Shown here: in pieces, positions 26,940-36,169 of the stretch | How positions within the stretch are numbered: position 1 is the stretch's first letter | Layout: the number at the start of each line of letters is the position of its first letter | NCBI GenBank assembly: GCA_020638035.1 | Contig: JACKJI010000002.1 | Span: 124,001-188,000, forward strand | Source of the DNA: Hyphomicrobiaceae bacterium | GTDB lineage: Bacteria; Pseudomonadota; Alphaproteobacteria; Rhizobiales; Hyphomicrobiaceae | DNA length: 64,000 nt | Direction of reading: 5' to 3' | The notes under the pieces: generated by a model | Told to the model about the DNA's origin: nothing | What the model saw: only the letters and a program-made list of their open reading frames with translations | Databases searched by the model: none | Made by a program: the position numbers and the translations under genes

Positions 26940-27859
26940 ACTGCCCTAGCTCCCCACAGATCATCGCGAACAGCCAGCGCCCCAGCGCCAACACCGCGTT
27001 CCGCTATCCCTCGTGCGCGCCTGTCGACCGTGACGGCCGCCATGCCGGCGCGACGGTCATCACCTCGGCCCGACGGCAAGCGCGTCAGCACCTCGATGCC
27101 CTTACCATGTCGCCCCGATCGTAGCATTGTGTGCCCGCGATCCTTGTCTCGTTCCTTCGTGGCAGCCTGTGTGTGGCACCTCGCACCAACTGGCGCAGAC
27201 CGGTTCACACGCCCTTGCCATCGCCGCCTAGCGGCATTCCCTCGCGGGCGAACTTGTCCGTTCCGCGACTGTAGCCGCCGTTCGACCTTCCGCCAACGCA
27301 CCGCTCCTTCACCGCTCCGACCCGCTGGCGCGGCACGTCGCTGACCCGATCCGAGACCTGCCCAGCGGGCACCTTGCTCGCACCGCAGCAAGGCACCGCG
27401 CTTCCGACACGCCGAGCGACGGCACCCGCATGCCGGCTCCGTCCGACACCCCACCTGACGGATTGCGCGGGGTGGGTTGCTCATGCCCCTGGAGCCTTGC
27501 ACCACTGTCCGCCCTTGAGCATTGCACCGCCGCGCAACGCCCGCGTTCCAGCGTCGGCCCATGCCCCAGCCGCAACCGTCGTCGCCGACGCATATGCCGG
27601 TGCCGGATCGTGAAGCCCCGTCCTAGAAATGTCACTATAGACAACCCAGACCGCATTTCCAACCCGGACACGCCGCGAATTCGAGACTGTAACCTATTGA
27701 ACACTTGCGCTTTTTACGATCGCTCCACGACCCCTCAAGTGGCAAATGACGCTCGGTTGCAACAGCTAGTGCGCTTCTCCCAAACCTTCTCGCCTTCGTC
27801 TCGTCATAGGGAATCGGCTAGCCTGTAGCTCCGCTTCGGTAAGCTGGAGGCTGGAACCG
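26940..27859. other. 920-base gene-free stretch, probable long leader of the BON-OmpA operon
   Basis: No convincing gene is seen. Open frames on both strands translate to Arg/Gly/Pro-rich or low-quality sequence without homology. A good minus-strand promoter (27634-27662) would give a leader of about 690 bases to the BON-OmpA gene or a separate RNA. The part from about 27620 to 27780 is AT-richer, as expected for a promoter region. The conserved cores of RNase P RNA, SRP RNA and tmRNA were looked for by eye and not found. Confidence 0.5.
27634..27662 (-). promoter_or_regulatory. Sigma-70-type promoter toward the BON-OmpA operon
   Basis: TTGGAA (27657-27662) and TATAGT (27634-27639) are separated by exactly 17 bases on the minus strand. 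The start would be near 27627, with no well-supported gene before 26939. Confidence 0.6.
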
Positions 27860-28141
27860 ATGTCCGACCGGACCCAACTCGCGATAGGACGCAGCACCTT
27901 CTCGGTCTCGCGCCTCACAAAACGGGCGCTGCAGGCGGTGATTGCCTCTGCGCTGACGGCACTCGCCGCATTTCTCATTCTGATGCTCAATAACGTGCTG
28001 ACGGCGCGCAGCGGTTTTACCCAGGGTTTCGACGTCTGGTATGCCTTCATCCGCCGCTCCGACATCCTCGGCACGATCGTGCTGACGGCGATCGTGACAA
28101 TCGCTTTCGTCTACTGGCAACGGGACCGGGAACGCCGCTGA
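27860..28141 (+). CDS. Small two-helix membrane protein
   Basis: This 93-residue protein has two membrane helices (about 26-47, LQAVIASALTALAAFLILML, and 69-85, DILGTIVLTAIVTIAFVYW), with basic ends (SRLTKR before the first helix and QRDRERR at the C-terminus). GGAGG lies 9 bases before the ATG. The family is not recognised. It is convergent with the regulator gene at 28251 and divergent from the BON-OmpA operon. Confidence 0.7.
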   Translation: MSDRTQLAIGRSTFSVSRLTKRALQAVIASALTALAAFLILMLNNVLTARSGFTQGFDVWYAFIRRSDILGTIVLTAIVTIAFVYWQRDRERR

Positions 28142-28250
28142 GTTCGCTACATAACGTCGGAACGTCGGACGACGGTGGTGACTTGCCTCGTGGCGTTGCC
28201 AGAGGTTTGCTCGTCACGTTGTCCGTCTTTCGGTCGAGCTTGAAATCGTC

Positions 28251-29117
28251 TCAGCGGCAGCGCTCGTGGCGGGGCACTTCGGAGCCCCAAGCGTTACGGC
28301 GATGCCGTCGCGCGGTCAGGCATGTCGCAAGATGGCGCTCGCCCAAGGCTGTCACCGCATAGTCGTAGGAAAAGGTGCAGTCGTCGGCGCGCTCGGCCAC
28401 ATAGCCCCAGCTCAACAGGTATTCCAGATCGGCTTCGCTCACATAGTCTGCGAGCCGCCGCATCATCTGCTCTAGCCCGGCGCGACGGCGCCGCTCGGCA
28501 ATCTCGACCAGTACCAGCGCCCGGCAGTGACTGCTCGACATACCGGGCGGGCCACCTAGATGCGGCAGGTCTCGTGCGGAAGGCACTGCAATCTGGTGGT
28601 TGCTGATCTGCCAGTAGCGCCAACGTAGGACCGAGGCCAAGGCAACGAGGCGGCCTGCAGCCGTGGGATCGACGGCATTGGCATCACGCAGGCTGACGCC
28701 AATCAGATCAACAATGCCGTCGGGGCCATGATAGGGAATGCTGAAGCCCGAGTGGACCCCGACCTCACGAGAAATGTTGAATGTCCTGATCTCACCGGGC
28801 GTCAGGGGACGTCGACGGGCGACATCGTTCCAGAAAAATGGCTGGCTTGTCCGTGCGGCCTCGACAAGAACCGCGTCGTCGGATTCACAACCGGCTCCGA
28901 AATAGGTATCGAAAAAATTGTCGGGCGTCACAAGAACCGGCAGGTCGAGGATGGCAGCGCCCACGACACGGGCGAAGGTCACATTCTGAAAGCCTTCATC
29001 CTCGATCGCACGGACGAAATGAGCGACGAGCGGCTCCAACGTCGTGCAATCGTTCGACAGACCGAGGAACTCTTCAATCGTCATCGCGCGCGGCCAACTC
29101 TTCTGCCGGTCGTGCAC
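28251..29117 (-). CDS. Autoinducer-binding-like regulator without a LuxR-type HTH
   Basis: The first ~170 of 288 residues resemble the autoinducer-binding domain of LuxR proteins: FFWNDVARRRPLTPGEIRTF, then GVHSGFSIPYHGPDGIVDLI and GVSLRDA, which is the usual W...G...P.HG..G...S order. The C-terminal ~90 residues lack the LuxR/FixJ HTH. They look like a short helical segment followed by a winged-helix-like part (LADYVSEADLEYLLSWGYVA, then YAVTALGERHLATC). The start is a GTG with AAGGAGG very close (2 bases); an ATG at 29084 is the alternative. No luxI-like synthase is in the window. Confidence 0.65.
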   Translation of the reverse strand: MHDRQKSWPRAMTIEEFLGLSNDCTTLEPLVAHFVRAIEDEGFQNVTFARVVGAAILDLPVLVTPDNFFDTYFGAGCESDDAVLVEAARTSQPFFWNDVARRRPLTPGEIRTFNISREVGVHSGFSIPYHGPDGIVDLIGVSLRDANAVDPTAAGRLVALASVLRWRYWQISNHQIAVPSARDLPHLGGPPGMSSSHCRALVLVEIAERRRRAGLEQMMRRLADYVSEADLEYLLSWGYVAERADDCTFSYDYAVTALGERHLATCLTARRHRRNAWGSEVPRHERCR

Positions 29118-29307
29118 AACCTCCTTCTGCGCCCTTCACGGCTCACCGTCGCCGGAGCGCATCTACCGGCTCGATCAACGTAGAGGCACCGCTGTTCAAG
29201 TAAATGTGGCATTTATGCTGATCCGTGCGCTCACGTGCGGTCTTCGGTGCAAGGACTCCGCGTTGCTCGTCAAATGTCCAGATGTCATCTGCAAGAAAAA
29301 GATTTGC

Positions 29308-29331
29308 GGTCCGGTGGCATGCCACCGGACC
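29308..29331 (-). terminator. 24-bp perfect palindrome, terminator and/or operator
   Basis: GGTCCGGTGGCA is followed directly by its exact complement. On the minus strand a T-rich run (AAATCTTTTTCTT) begins a few bases later, so it can act as a terminator for the exported protein gene that stops at 29361. It also lies about 190 bases upstream of the autoinducer-binding-like regulator and could be its operator. Confidence 0.6.
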
Positions 29332-29360
29332 AATCGAATTGTGAGTTTCAGTGCTGATCT

Positions 29361-29645
29361 TTACTGGCAGGACTGTTCCAGGGTCCAGCCGACGACCTTG
29401 CAGCTCTCCGAATGTCCGTTCCATTTGCATACGCGCTTGGGCAGGCGCTTATACGAGCAATAATAGCCCTTCCAGGTGTGGCCCTCGTAGCCGTGCAGCG
29501 GACGGTCCAGATCATACTGCTGGACGTAGTAACCGCGACCGCCACGCTTGGCTTCCGCCGTGTCGGTGACCAACATCGTGGATGCTGCAACGCCGAGCAC
29601 CAGGGCCGTGCCAAAGATCGACTTGATGAGCTTGTTCGTGATCAT
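29361..29645 (-). CDS. Small exported basic protein of unknown function
   Basis: The start MITNKLIKSIFGTALVLG at 29645 has GGAGG 5 bases upstream. A signal peptide ends near residue 30 (DTAEA). The mature part is about 64 residues, basic and aromatic, with four Cys (YYCSYKRLPKRVCKWNGHSE, SCKVVGW and EQSCQ) that could make two disulphides in the periplasm. The family is not recognised. Confidence 0.7.
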   Translation of the reverse strand: MITNKLIKSIFGTALVLGVAASTMLVTDTAEAKRGGRGYYVQQYDLDRPLHGYEGHTWKGYYCSYKRLPKRVCKWNGHSESCKVVGWTLEQSCQ

Positions 29646-29969
29646 GGTGTCCTCCAACGGGATCTCAGGGTTTGGATCGTGGCCGTCGTGGCCGTTCATC
29701 TGATGACCCTGAGACTACGTGCACTTGGCCGGCGGCGCTGTTCCTGGTGTTACAGGGGGATTTTTTTCTGGATCAGGTCGATTTTGCTGTTTCCACCCAG
29801 CTGCATCGAGGGCACTCGTCGGGGGCGACTATGGGGTGGCCGACGCCGTGGCGGGACACCAAGCAGCATGGCGACGTCACGATTGCGCCGCAAAGGCGCC
29901 GCACGCCTCGACAAGTCGCACCGCGCCGCAAACAGCAGAGCGCTCCCTTTGCCGGAGACAATCAAGACC
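29646..29969. other. Divergent intergenic region
   Basis: These 324 bases separate the minus-strand exported protein gene from the plus-strand DUF1134 gene. A run of seven T near 29762 is the only low-complexity mark. No gene or clear operator is seen. The DUF1134 frame stays open upstream here, but that stretch does not look like part of the protein. Confidence 0.45.
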
Positions 29970-31232
29970 ATGCCCCCCGCGCCATACCTCTCTCAGGTTC
30001 GCAAGTCCTACATCGGCCGGCGCGCGGCGCTGGCGTTCGTGTGGCTCGCTGCATTGTTGCTTGCGCTGCCGTCACCGGGCGGCGCGGCAACGGCCGGCAC
30101 CTGCACCGAGGCGGACTTCGCCACCGCGGTCGACCGCGCAGGCGCTGCCTTGCGGCAGTTCAACCAAGAGAACGCGCCGAAGGTCACCGCAGCGCTCAAG
30201 CAGCTGCAGGAGAAACGCGGTTGGTCGGACCAGGAGCTTGAAGCCAAGGCGATCACCTTCCTGCACAGCGCAGAGATTGCTGCACTCGATGAACGCGCCA
30301 ACGACCTGCTGACCAAGATCGATGAGCTTGGCGAGGTGACCGGACAGCCCGACTGCACACGCCTGCCGGAGCTGGAGCAGAGCGGGCGCGATCTTCTCGC
30401 CACGATGCGCGAGAAGACCAGGCTCACCGAAGCGGGCATTGCCGCGGCGATGGCGAAAAGCGAGGTGGCTAAGACCACGGACGATGCACACGCTCCGCAA
30501 CCGGAAGCGAAACCGACCAAGCCACGCACCGACACGGCGGAGAAGAACGCGGCAGGGCCGACACCTGTGCCTGCGCCTGTCAAGCGGCAGCCTGCCGCTG
30601 CGGCTGCCCCGCCAACACCTGGTGGTCCGTCATGGAGCACGGCAACGTCGCCGGCTCCGCGCGATGACCTTGTCGCGCTCCAGGGCCACACGGCGACGGG
30701 CGAGAGCATCCCCCCGCCCGCGACAAGCGAGCCTCCCGGCAATGACGCGCGCGGCTACTCGATCGACGAAATCAAGGCGGCGACACGTGGTTTCTTCGGC
30801 ACGATTTCGACCAACCTCGCCGGTGTCATCGAATACGCCTTCTCAAATTACGGTCGCCCCAGCGCCTACGTACTCGGCAGTGAAGGCGGCGGAGCGTTCC
30901 TTGCCGGAGCACGCTACGGCAAGGGCACCCTCTTCATGCGCGCGGGCGGCCAGCAACAGGTGTATTGGCACGGCCCTTCGGTCGGCTACGATTTTGGCGC
31001 CGAAGGCTCGCGCACACTCTTCCTGATCTACAAGCTCGAAAGCGCCGAGGATCTCTTCCGCCGTTACGGCGGCCTCGACGGCTCGGCGTATGTTCTGGGT
31101 GGCGTCGGGCTCACGGTGCTGAAGGGTGGGCCGGTGCTGATGGCGCCAATCCGCACGGGTGTCGGCCTGAGGCTCGGCGCGAACATCGGCTATGTGCGCT
31201 TCACCCGCCACGCGACGTGGAACCCGTTCTGA
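29970..31232 (+). CDS. DUF1134 / EipA-type exported envelope protein
   Basis: The 420-residue protein from MPPAPYLSQVRKSYIGRRAA has a signal peptide (about 16-40), an N-terminal helical region with a Cys pair, a Pro/Ala-rich linker (about 160-250) and a C-terminal DUF1134 domain. The domain blocks are YSIDEIKAATRGFFGTISTN, VIEYAFSNYGRPSAY and GGAFLAGARYGKGTL, ending in NIGYVRFTRHATWNPF. Brucella EipA is a small periplasmic protein of this domain needed for envelope integrity. This version carries an extra N-terminal ~230 residues. The start is uncertain; no strong ribosome site is visible. Confidence 0.85.
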   Translation: MPPAPYLSQVRKSYIGRRAALAFVWLAALLLALPSPGGAATAGTCTEADFATAVDRAGAALRQFNQENAPKVTAALKQLQEKRGWSDQELEAKAITFLHSAEIAALDERANDLLTKIDELGEVTGQPDCTRLPELEQSGRDLLATMREKTRLTEAGIAAAMAKSEVAKTTDDAHAPQPEAKPTKPRTDTAEKNAAGPTPVPAPVKRQPAAAAAPPTPGGPSWSTATSPAPRDDLVALQGHTATGESIPPPATSEPPGNDARGYSIDEIKAATRGFFGTISTNLAGVIEYAFSNYGRPSAYVLGSEGGGAFLAGARYGKGTLFMRAGGQQQVYWHGPSVGYDFGAEGSRTLFLIYKLESAEDLFRRYGGLDGSAYVLGGVGLTVLKGGPVLMAPIRTGVGLRLGANIGYVRFTRHATWNPF

Positions 31233-31423
31233 AAGCCCGCGCTGAGATCAGCGCTCGCATGCCGCTGTGCACCGCAAAGGCACACGTCATTCTCAGTGAT
31301 TTGCCGTTTCACACAACGCGAAAGGGAGGCTTACGTGCCTCCCTCTCTTCATTTCGAATTCCTGCGCTTCAATGCCGGTAACGCAGTTACGGCGCCCGCG
31401 ACAGCGCCGTGTGGCGGCCGGGC

Positions 31424-32074
31424 TCAGTAGTTGTAGTAGCCGCCCGAATAACGCTGCTTGGAATAGTAGCGACGCGCAGCGGCTGGTCCGACATACACAT
31501 ACGCCTGGCCATTGCGATAGATGACCTTCGGGCGCTTGCTGGACCCACGCGATTCATAGCCGGTGTCCTGCCAATCGGAATTTCTGGCCGCATGGCGCTT
31601 GGTGGACTGTTTGCGGGCCACATAGGCGCGATCGCGCGCGGTTCCGTAGACCGAAATCGTCGTGTTCTCGCGACCGTGCCTCGACACGAGATTGTAAAGC
31701 GTCTTGGCATTGCTGGGCGCGAGCCGGATGCAGCCGTGCGACGCGGGGCTGCCGAGGCGGCCGGTGGCGTAGGTGCCGTGAATTGCGAAGCCGCCGCGGA
31801 AGAAGATCGCATTGGGCATCGGCGAGTTATCGTATTTGCGCGAGTAGTGCATACGCGCCATCCACTGCGGCTTGAAGGTACCGGTGACGGTGCGGTATCC
31901 GGCGCGCCCCGAGGAAATGGCCCAGGAGTGGATCGCCTGACCGTTTTCCGAAACTGTCATGCGCTGGTTCGTCAGATCGACACTGACCTTCACTGTGCCT
32001 GCCTCAGCCGCTTGACCAGCGGCGAACAAGCCCATCACCAGCGCCGCGCACGCGGCCCTCACCAAACCCTTCAT
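31424..32074 (-). CDS. L,D-transpeptidase (YkuD family)
   Basis: This 216-residue exported enzyme (start MKGLVRAACAALV at 32074, GGAG upstream) has a signal peptide ending near residue 26 and a YkuD domain. The catalytic motif is GGFAIHGTYATGRLGSPASH followed at once by GCIRLAPSNA, so the His and Cys are both present. Such enzymes form 3-3 cross-links in peptidoglycan or attach proteins to it. The C-terminal ~60 residues are Arg/Tyr/Ser-rich and probably disordered. Confidence 0.92.
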   Translation of the reverse strand: MKGLVRAACAALVMGLFAAGQAAEAGTVKVSVDLTNQRMTVSENGQAIHSWAISSGRAGYRTVTGTFKPQWMARMHYSRKYDNSPMPNAIFFRGGFAIHGTYATGRLGSPASHGCIRLAPSNAKTLYNLVSRHGRENTTISVYGTARDRAYVARKQSTKRHAARNSDWQDTGYESRGSSKRPKVIYRNGQAYVYVGPAAARRYYSKQRYSGGYYNY

Positions 32075-32338
32075 CGACACAACTCCAACGCAACCCAAAT
32101 TGACACCAGTTCAGGCCACAGCATGCGCCGCGGCCGCTCTCATGTTTTCGTTCCCACGGTTATAATATGCAACCTCATGCGATTTGCTTAACCGAAAGAA
32201 TTGCCAAGGGTTAGCACGCGCTCCAGATCGAGACTGGTGGTAATGCGTCACACTCCGCGGATATTCGCTCCGCCTGCGGAGACAGACGCACGCAGGCGTA
32301 CGAGTTCTGTCCGTGTGTTGCTCTCCAGCCGACGACGA

Positions 32339-33808
32339 CTAAGACCGGATCGCCTGATAGGCTTGCAGGGCCGCCTGGCGAGCTGAGGCATGGTCGACGA
32401 TGGGCCGGACATAGGTTTCGCCGAGACGCACCCCGGCCTCCCTCAACGTCGCTGCGTCGGCACAAAATGGCTTCTGGAGAAATGAATCGGGAAGGTTTGC
32501 GACTTCCGGCACCCAGCGGCGCACGTAGTCACCGTTCGGATCGAACTTCTCACCCTGCGTGACGGGATTGAAGATACGGAAATAGGGCGCGGCATCAGCG
32601 CCGGATCCGGCAACCCATTGCCAGCTTGCGGCATTGCTGGCGAGATCGGCATCGACAAGCGTATCCCAGAACCAGCGCTCGCCGTCCTGCCACGGGATCA
32701 TCAGATCCTTGATCAGGAAGGAGGCGACGATCATGCGGACGCGGTTGTGCATCCAGCCAGTGGACCACAGCTCGCGCATGCCGGCATCGACGATGGGATA
32801 GCCGGTACGTCCGCTCCGCCAGGCCTTCAGCGCGGCATCGTCCTGTTGCCATGGAAAGCTTGCAAACTCCTGGCGGAATGGTTGCTCGGGCAGGTTTGGG
32901 GCATGAAACAGAAGATGCCGTGAAAACTCGCGCCAAACGAGTTCCTTGAGGAAGGTCTCCAGGCCACCAAAGTCGCTGCCGCGCGCGCCTTGTGCGGCGC
33001 GGGCCCTGTACCAGATGAGCCGCGGCGAAATCTCTCCATGCGCCAGATGCGGCGACAGCCGCGAGGTGCCTTGCAGGTCGGGGCGGTCGCGATCTTTCGC
33101 ATAGCTGTCTGCCGCCGATGCGACGAAGGTCTCCAGCCGCTGCAGCGCGCCGGCCTCGCCAGGCGACCAGTGCGAGGAAAACTCGTGTGCCCAATTCGGG
33201 CGGCTCGGCTGCAACCGCCACTCGGCGAGTTGATCGCTTGTGGGCCATGTGGCGGGAGCTAGCCAATCCTTGGGCGCCGGATCCGGACGGGCGGCCGTGT
33301 AGCTTTGCGAGAGCGCGCGCCAGAACGGCGTATAGACCTTGTAAGGCTCACCTTGCTTGGTGGCGATCTGCTCGGGCTCGACCAGCAGTCCGCCACCGAA
33401 ACGCTTCAAGACGATGCCGTTCTTTTCAAGCTGCGCGCGTACCGATGCTTCCTGCGCGATTGCCCACGGCTCGTAGCGGCGTGTGCAATAGACTGTTGTG
33501 GCATTGCAAGCGGCGGCAAGTCCGGCCAGTTCCTGGTGTGCCGCGCCACGGCGGAGAATTAGCCGGCTGCCGCGCTGCGCGATATCGCTCGCCAGCGACG
33601 AGAGGCTTTCGTGCAGCCACCAACGGCTCGCAGCTCCCGGCGACCAAACGCCCGCGGCATCATCGTCGAAAACGTACACCGGGATCACCCGGCCACCAGC
33701 ATTGATCGCAGCACGCAACGCTGCATTGTCGGCGAGACGGAGATCGCTGCGAAACCACATGATCGCCGCGCATGCGCCTGGGTTGGTGGATTGTCGTGAT
33801 CGGGGCAT
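32339..33808 (-). CDS. phrB: Deoxyribodipyrimidine photolyase
   Basis: This 489-residue photolyase/cryptochrome-family protein (start MPRSRQSTNPGACAAIMWFR) has the N-terminal Rossmann-like antenna domain (WFRSDLRLADNAAL, YVFDDD) and the C-terminal FAD domain: TGYPIVDAGMRELWSTGWMH, NRVRMIVASFLIKDL and DADLASNAASWQWVAGSGAD. These are typical of class I CPD photolyases, which split UV dimers using light. The Trp residues of the electron-transfer chain are present as far as can be seen. It is a single gene. Confidence 0.95.
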   Translation of the reverse strand: MPRSRQSTNPGACAAIMWFRSDLRLADNAALRAAINAGGRVIPVYVFDDDAAGVWSPGAASRWWLHESLSSLASDIAQRGSRLILRRGAAHQELAGLAAACNATTVYCTRRYEPWAIAQEASVRAQLEKNGIVLKRFGGGLLVEPEQIATKQGEPYKVYTPFWRALSQSYTAARPDPAPKDWLAPATWPTSDQLAEWRLQPSRPNWAHEFSSHWSPGEAGALQRLETFVASAADSYAKDRDRPDLQGTSRLSPHLAHGEISPRLIWYRARAAQGARGSDFGGLETFLKELVWREFSRHLLFHAPNLPEQPFRQEFASFPWQQDDAALKAWRSGRTGYPIVDAGMRELWSTGWMHNRVRMIVASFLIKDLMIPWQDGERWFWDTLVDADLASNAASWQWVAGSGADAAPYFRIFNPVTQGEKFDPNGDYVRRWVPEVANLPDSFLQKPFCADAATLREAGVRLGETYVRPIVDHASARQAALQAYQAIRS

Positions 33809-33932
33809 GTGATGTCCTAGGCGGCGGCAGTGCGCATCGAGCCACGGGACCAAAGGCCCGGTGCCTTGCACTCAACATGCATTGACGAGCGCCGGACCGC
33901 ACGCGGTGGCGACCAGCGCGCCACGATCGGGA

Positions 33933-35786
33933 TCAATTGAATAGCAAATCGAAAAGGGTCTTGGGCTTCCGGCGCTGCGGGCGGGCAGCGGAGCGACGGG
34001 ACGCCGGCCGAGGTGCCGCCCAGGGATCCGCCCAAGGATCTTCTCCATAAGCGTCAGACGCCTCGCGTCTCCTGCGCGGAGCGGCGGCAACGGGCGTCTG
34101 TCCTCGCGCCATGAGCGTGAACTCGTCGGTGACACCGTCGATGCTGGCGATAGTGACCTTGTCGTCGCTCCAGGTCCACGTGGATTGCTTATCACCCTGG
34201 CGATGCGGCTCGATGGCAATGACCGTGTTGCTGGCGGTGTCGAGGATTGCGGCGAACTCGGTCGGCTCCGGGCCTTTCGCGCCCTTGATGGTGCCACCCG
34301 AGAACGTCAACACGCTTATGTGGCGTAGCGGCGCCTGACGCGACTCCCAGGTGAGAATCTTGGGAAGGCCCTCGCCGACGGTTTCCAGAGGAACGGAGAG
34401 GCGCCGGTAGGCCGGATTGACGGCAAAATAGCGCTTTCCGCGCGCCACCACTTCCCAGCCGGCCTGCCCCAGTCCTGCAATGGGCCTGTCGTCCACCTGG
34501 CTCGCGTCTCCTTCGAGGCGCTCCAGAGCATCAGCGGCGAGTTTCATTCCCGGTTCCAGAAACAGGACACGCCGCAAATCAGCGACCGCCTGATCCCGCT
34601 GGCCCAGCGCCTCGGCTACCTCGGCCTTGGCCCACAGCACCTCGGGATTGTCCGGTGCCAGCTTCACAGCACGGTCAATGTCCTTCATGCCGACGTCGGC
34701 CTGGCCCTGCTCCTTGAAGATGTAGGCGCGATAGGCAAACGCCATCGCCGAACGCGGATCACGCTCGATGGCGTGGCCCAAATCGGCAAGCGCCTCCTCT
34801 TGATTGCCGGCGCGACCGTGTGCAAGCCCCCGCTCCGCATAGATCGTCGTGTCGTCGGGCTTCAGTTCGATCGCCTGCGAGAAATCCTTGACGGCAGCGT
34901 CGGCATCGCCGGTGACGAGGTAGGCGCGCCCGCGCATGCGGTAAATGTCGCCGTTCTTGATGTCGAAGGCGATGGCACGCGAGAGATCCTCGATGGCCTC
35001 CTCGTAGTGTCCGACCGCGAGCTTGGCCTCGGCGCGGTTGCGATAGCCGGCGGCGAAACTGGCGTCCGACCCGACCGCGCGCGAGAAATCACGGATGGCG
35101 GCATGCGGGCGGCCCTGCTCGAGATGCACGAGCCCGCGCCCAGACAGCGGCGCGGCGGAGGAAGGCAGAAGCCTGATCGCGTGCGTATAGTCGTCGATCG
35201 CGCCATCAGCGTCGCCAGAGCGAATACGTGCGCCGGCACGGTTGTTGTAGGCGGCAGCATAGCCGGGCGCGAGGGTCAAAGCGCGATCGAAGTCTTTTGC
35301 CGCCTCTTTGACGAGGCCGAGTGCAAGCAACAGATTGCCGCGATTGTTGTAGAGAGCGGCATACTCGGGAAAAAGCTGCACGGCGGCGTTGAAATCGTCG
35401 AAGGCCTCTTTCGTCTTGCCAAGGCGTGCATAGGCCACGGCGCGGTCGTTGAGAATCGTAGCGCGGCGATCGTTGGCGAGCGACGTGTCGGCGAGCGCGG
35501 TCGTATAGTGGGTGATTGCCTGGCCCGTGTCGCCGCGCACGAGTGCCGCGCCACCCTTTCGCGCCATGCCTGGCGCGGCGGCGTCGGGGGCAGCACTTGC
35601 GGGCGCTGTGGCGGCGTGCATAACCGCGGCCAGAACGAGAGCTGCGACCGCGCCGGTCCGATGGCTGAGCGACCGCGCTGGATTGGGGCGGGTAGGAATG
35701 AGACGGCCCAAAAGGGCATGGCCCGACCTAGTGTCCGCACGACGCCCACTTGCCGTTAGCACGCACCTAGCCAGCACCTGTCGCAT
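33933..35786 (-). CDS. Exported TPR-repeat protein
   Basis: About 617 residues with an N-terminal hydrophobic segment ending in ATAPASAAPDAAAP (signal peptide) and about ten TPR units (roughly residues 85-425; for example AALYNNRGNLLLALGLVKEA and TTIYAERGLAHGRAGNQEEA). A C-terminal domain of ~190 residues without TPRs follows, ending in a Pro/Arg-rich tail and KPKTLFDLLFN. TPRs mediate protein contacts. The ATG at 35786 was chosen; a GTG at 35807 with AAGG upstream is an alternative. The function is unknown. Confidence 0.8.
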   Translation of the reverse strand: MRQVLARCVLTASGRRADTRSGHALLGRLIPTRPNPARSLSHRTGAVAALVLAAVMHAATAPASAAPDAAAPGMARKGGAALVRGDTGQAITHYTTALADTSLANDRRATILNDRAVAYARLGKTKEAFDDFNAAVQLFPEYAALYNNRGNLLLALGLVKEAAKDFDRALTLAPGYAAAYNNRAGARIRSGDADGAIDDYTHAIRLLPSSAAPLSGRGLVHLEQGRPHAAIRDFSRAVGSDASFAAGYRNRAEAKLAVGHYEEAIEDLSRAIAFDIKNGDIYRMRGRAYLVTGDADAAVKDFSQAIELKPDDTTIYAERGLAHGRAGNQEEALADLGHAIERDPRSAMAFAYRAYIFKEQGQADVGMKDIDRAVKLAPDNPEVLWAKAEVAEALGQRDQAVADLRRVLFLEPGMKLAADALERLEGDASQVDDRPIAGLGQAGWEVVARGKRYFAVNPAYRRLSVPLETVGEGLPKILTWESRQAPLRHISVLTFSGGTIKGAKGPEPTEFAAILDTASNTVIAIEPHRQGDKQSTWTWSDDKVTIASIDGVTDEFTLMARGQTPVAAAPRRRREASDAYGEDPWADPWAAPRPASRRSAARPQRRKPKTLFDLLFN

Positions 35787-35841
35787 ATTCTCGTGGCGTT
35801 TCAGCACGAAGCCTTATTCCCGTCTCGATCGTCTTGCGCGG

Positions 35842-35884
35842 TGGCGGTCCTGTGCGCGGCAACATGCGGCGCACAGGACCGCCA
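35842..35884. repeat. 16-bp perfect hairpin in the divergent TPR-thioesterase region
   Basis: TGGCGGTCCTGTGCGC (35842-35857) and its exact complement (35869-35884) flank an 11-base loop. It lies within the 383-base divergent spacer 35787-36169, in which no other gene is supported. There is no U-tract on either side, so it may be a leader structure or an operator instead of a terminator. Confidence 0.55.
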
Positions 35885-36106
35885 GCACAGTGATAGCGAA
35901 GTTCGCTCAGAACCTGGCGACTTGGCGGTGGTGCGCTTCGGGTGGAGAACGCGAGGATCACCCGAAACGAGTCAATGTCGGCGATACTAGTGGAATATGG
36001 CGGCGCCGCGAACCCGGATTGACTGACTGCCCCGGATTCCGGCTCCGGGTGCTGTCTGAGCACGTGCCTCATTGTGCTGACAACGTCCCACCACCACCGC
36101 GAACGC

Positions 36107-36122
36107 TTGACGTAAGCGTCAA
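36107..36122. promoter_or_regulatory. TTGACG-taag-CGTCAA inverted repeat
   Basis: This inverted repeat lies 47 bases before the thioesterase start and overlaps a second one (ACGCTT/AAGCGT). TTGACG could also serve as a -35 box. It is a plausible operator-promoter. Confidence 0.35.
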
Positions 36123-36169
36123 CTCAGGCTTGTCTCGTCGGGCGCTCCGTAATCTGGGGACTGACGTCC

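Noticed and set aside
26936..27562. 208-residue minus-strand open frame upstream of the BON-OmpA gene
   Set aside because: Arg/Gly-rich translation with no recognisable domain, poor ribosome site, and overlap with the BON-OmpA start; typical of chance frames in GC-rich DNA.
26940..27630. Known housekeeping RNA (RNase P, SRP or tmRNA) in the long gene-free stretch
   Set aside because: No conserved cores of these RNAs could be found by eye on either strand.
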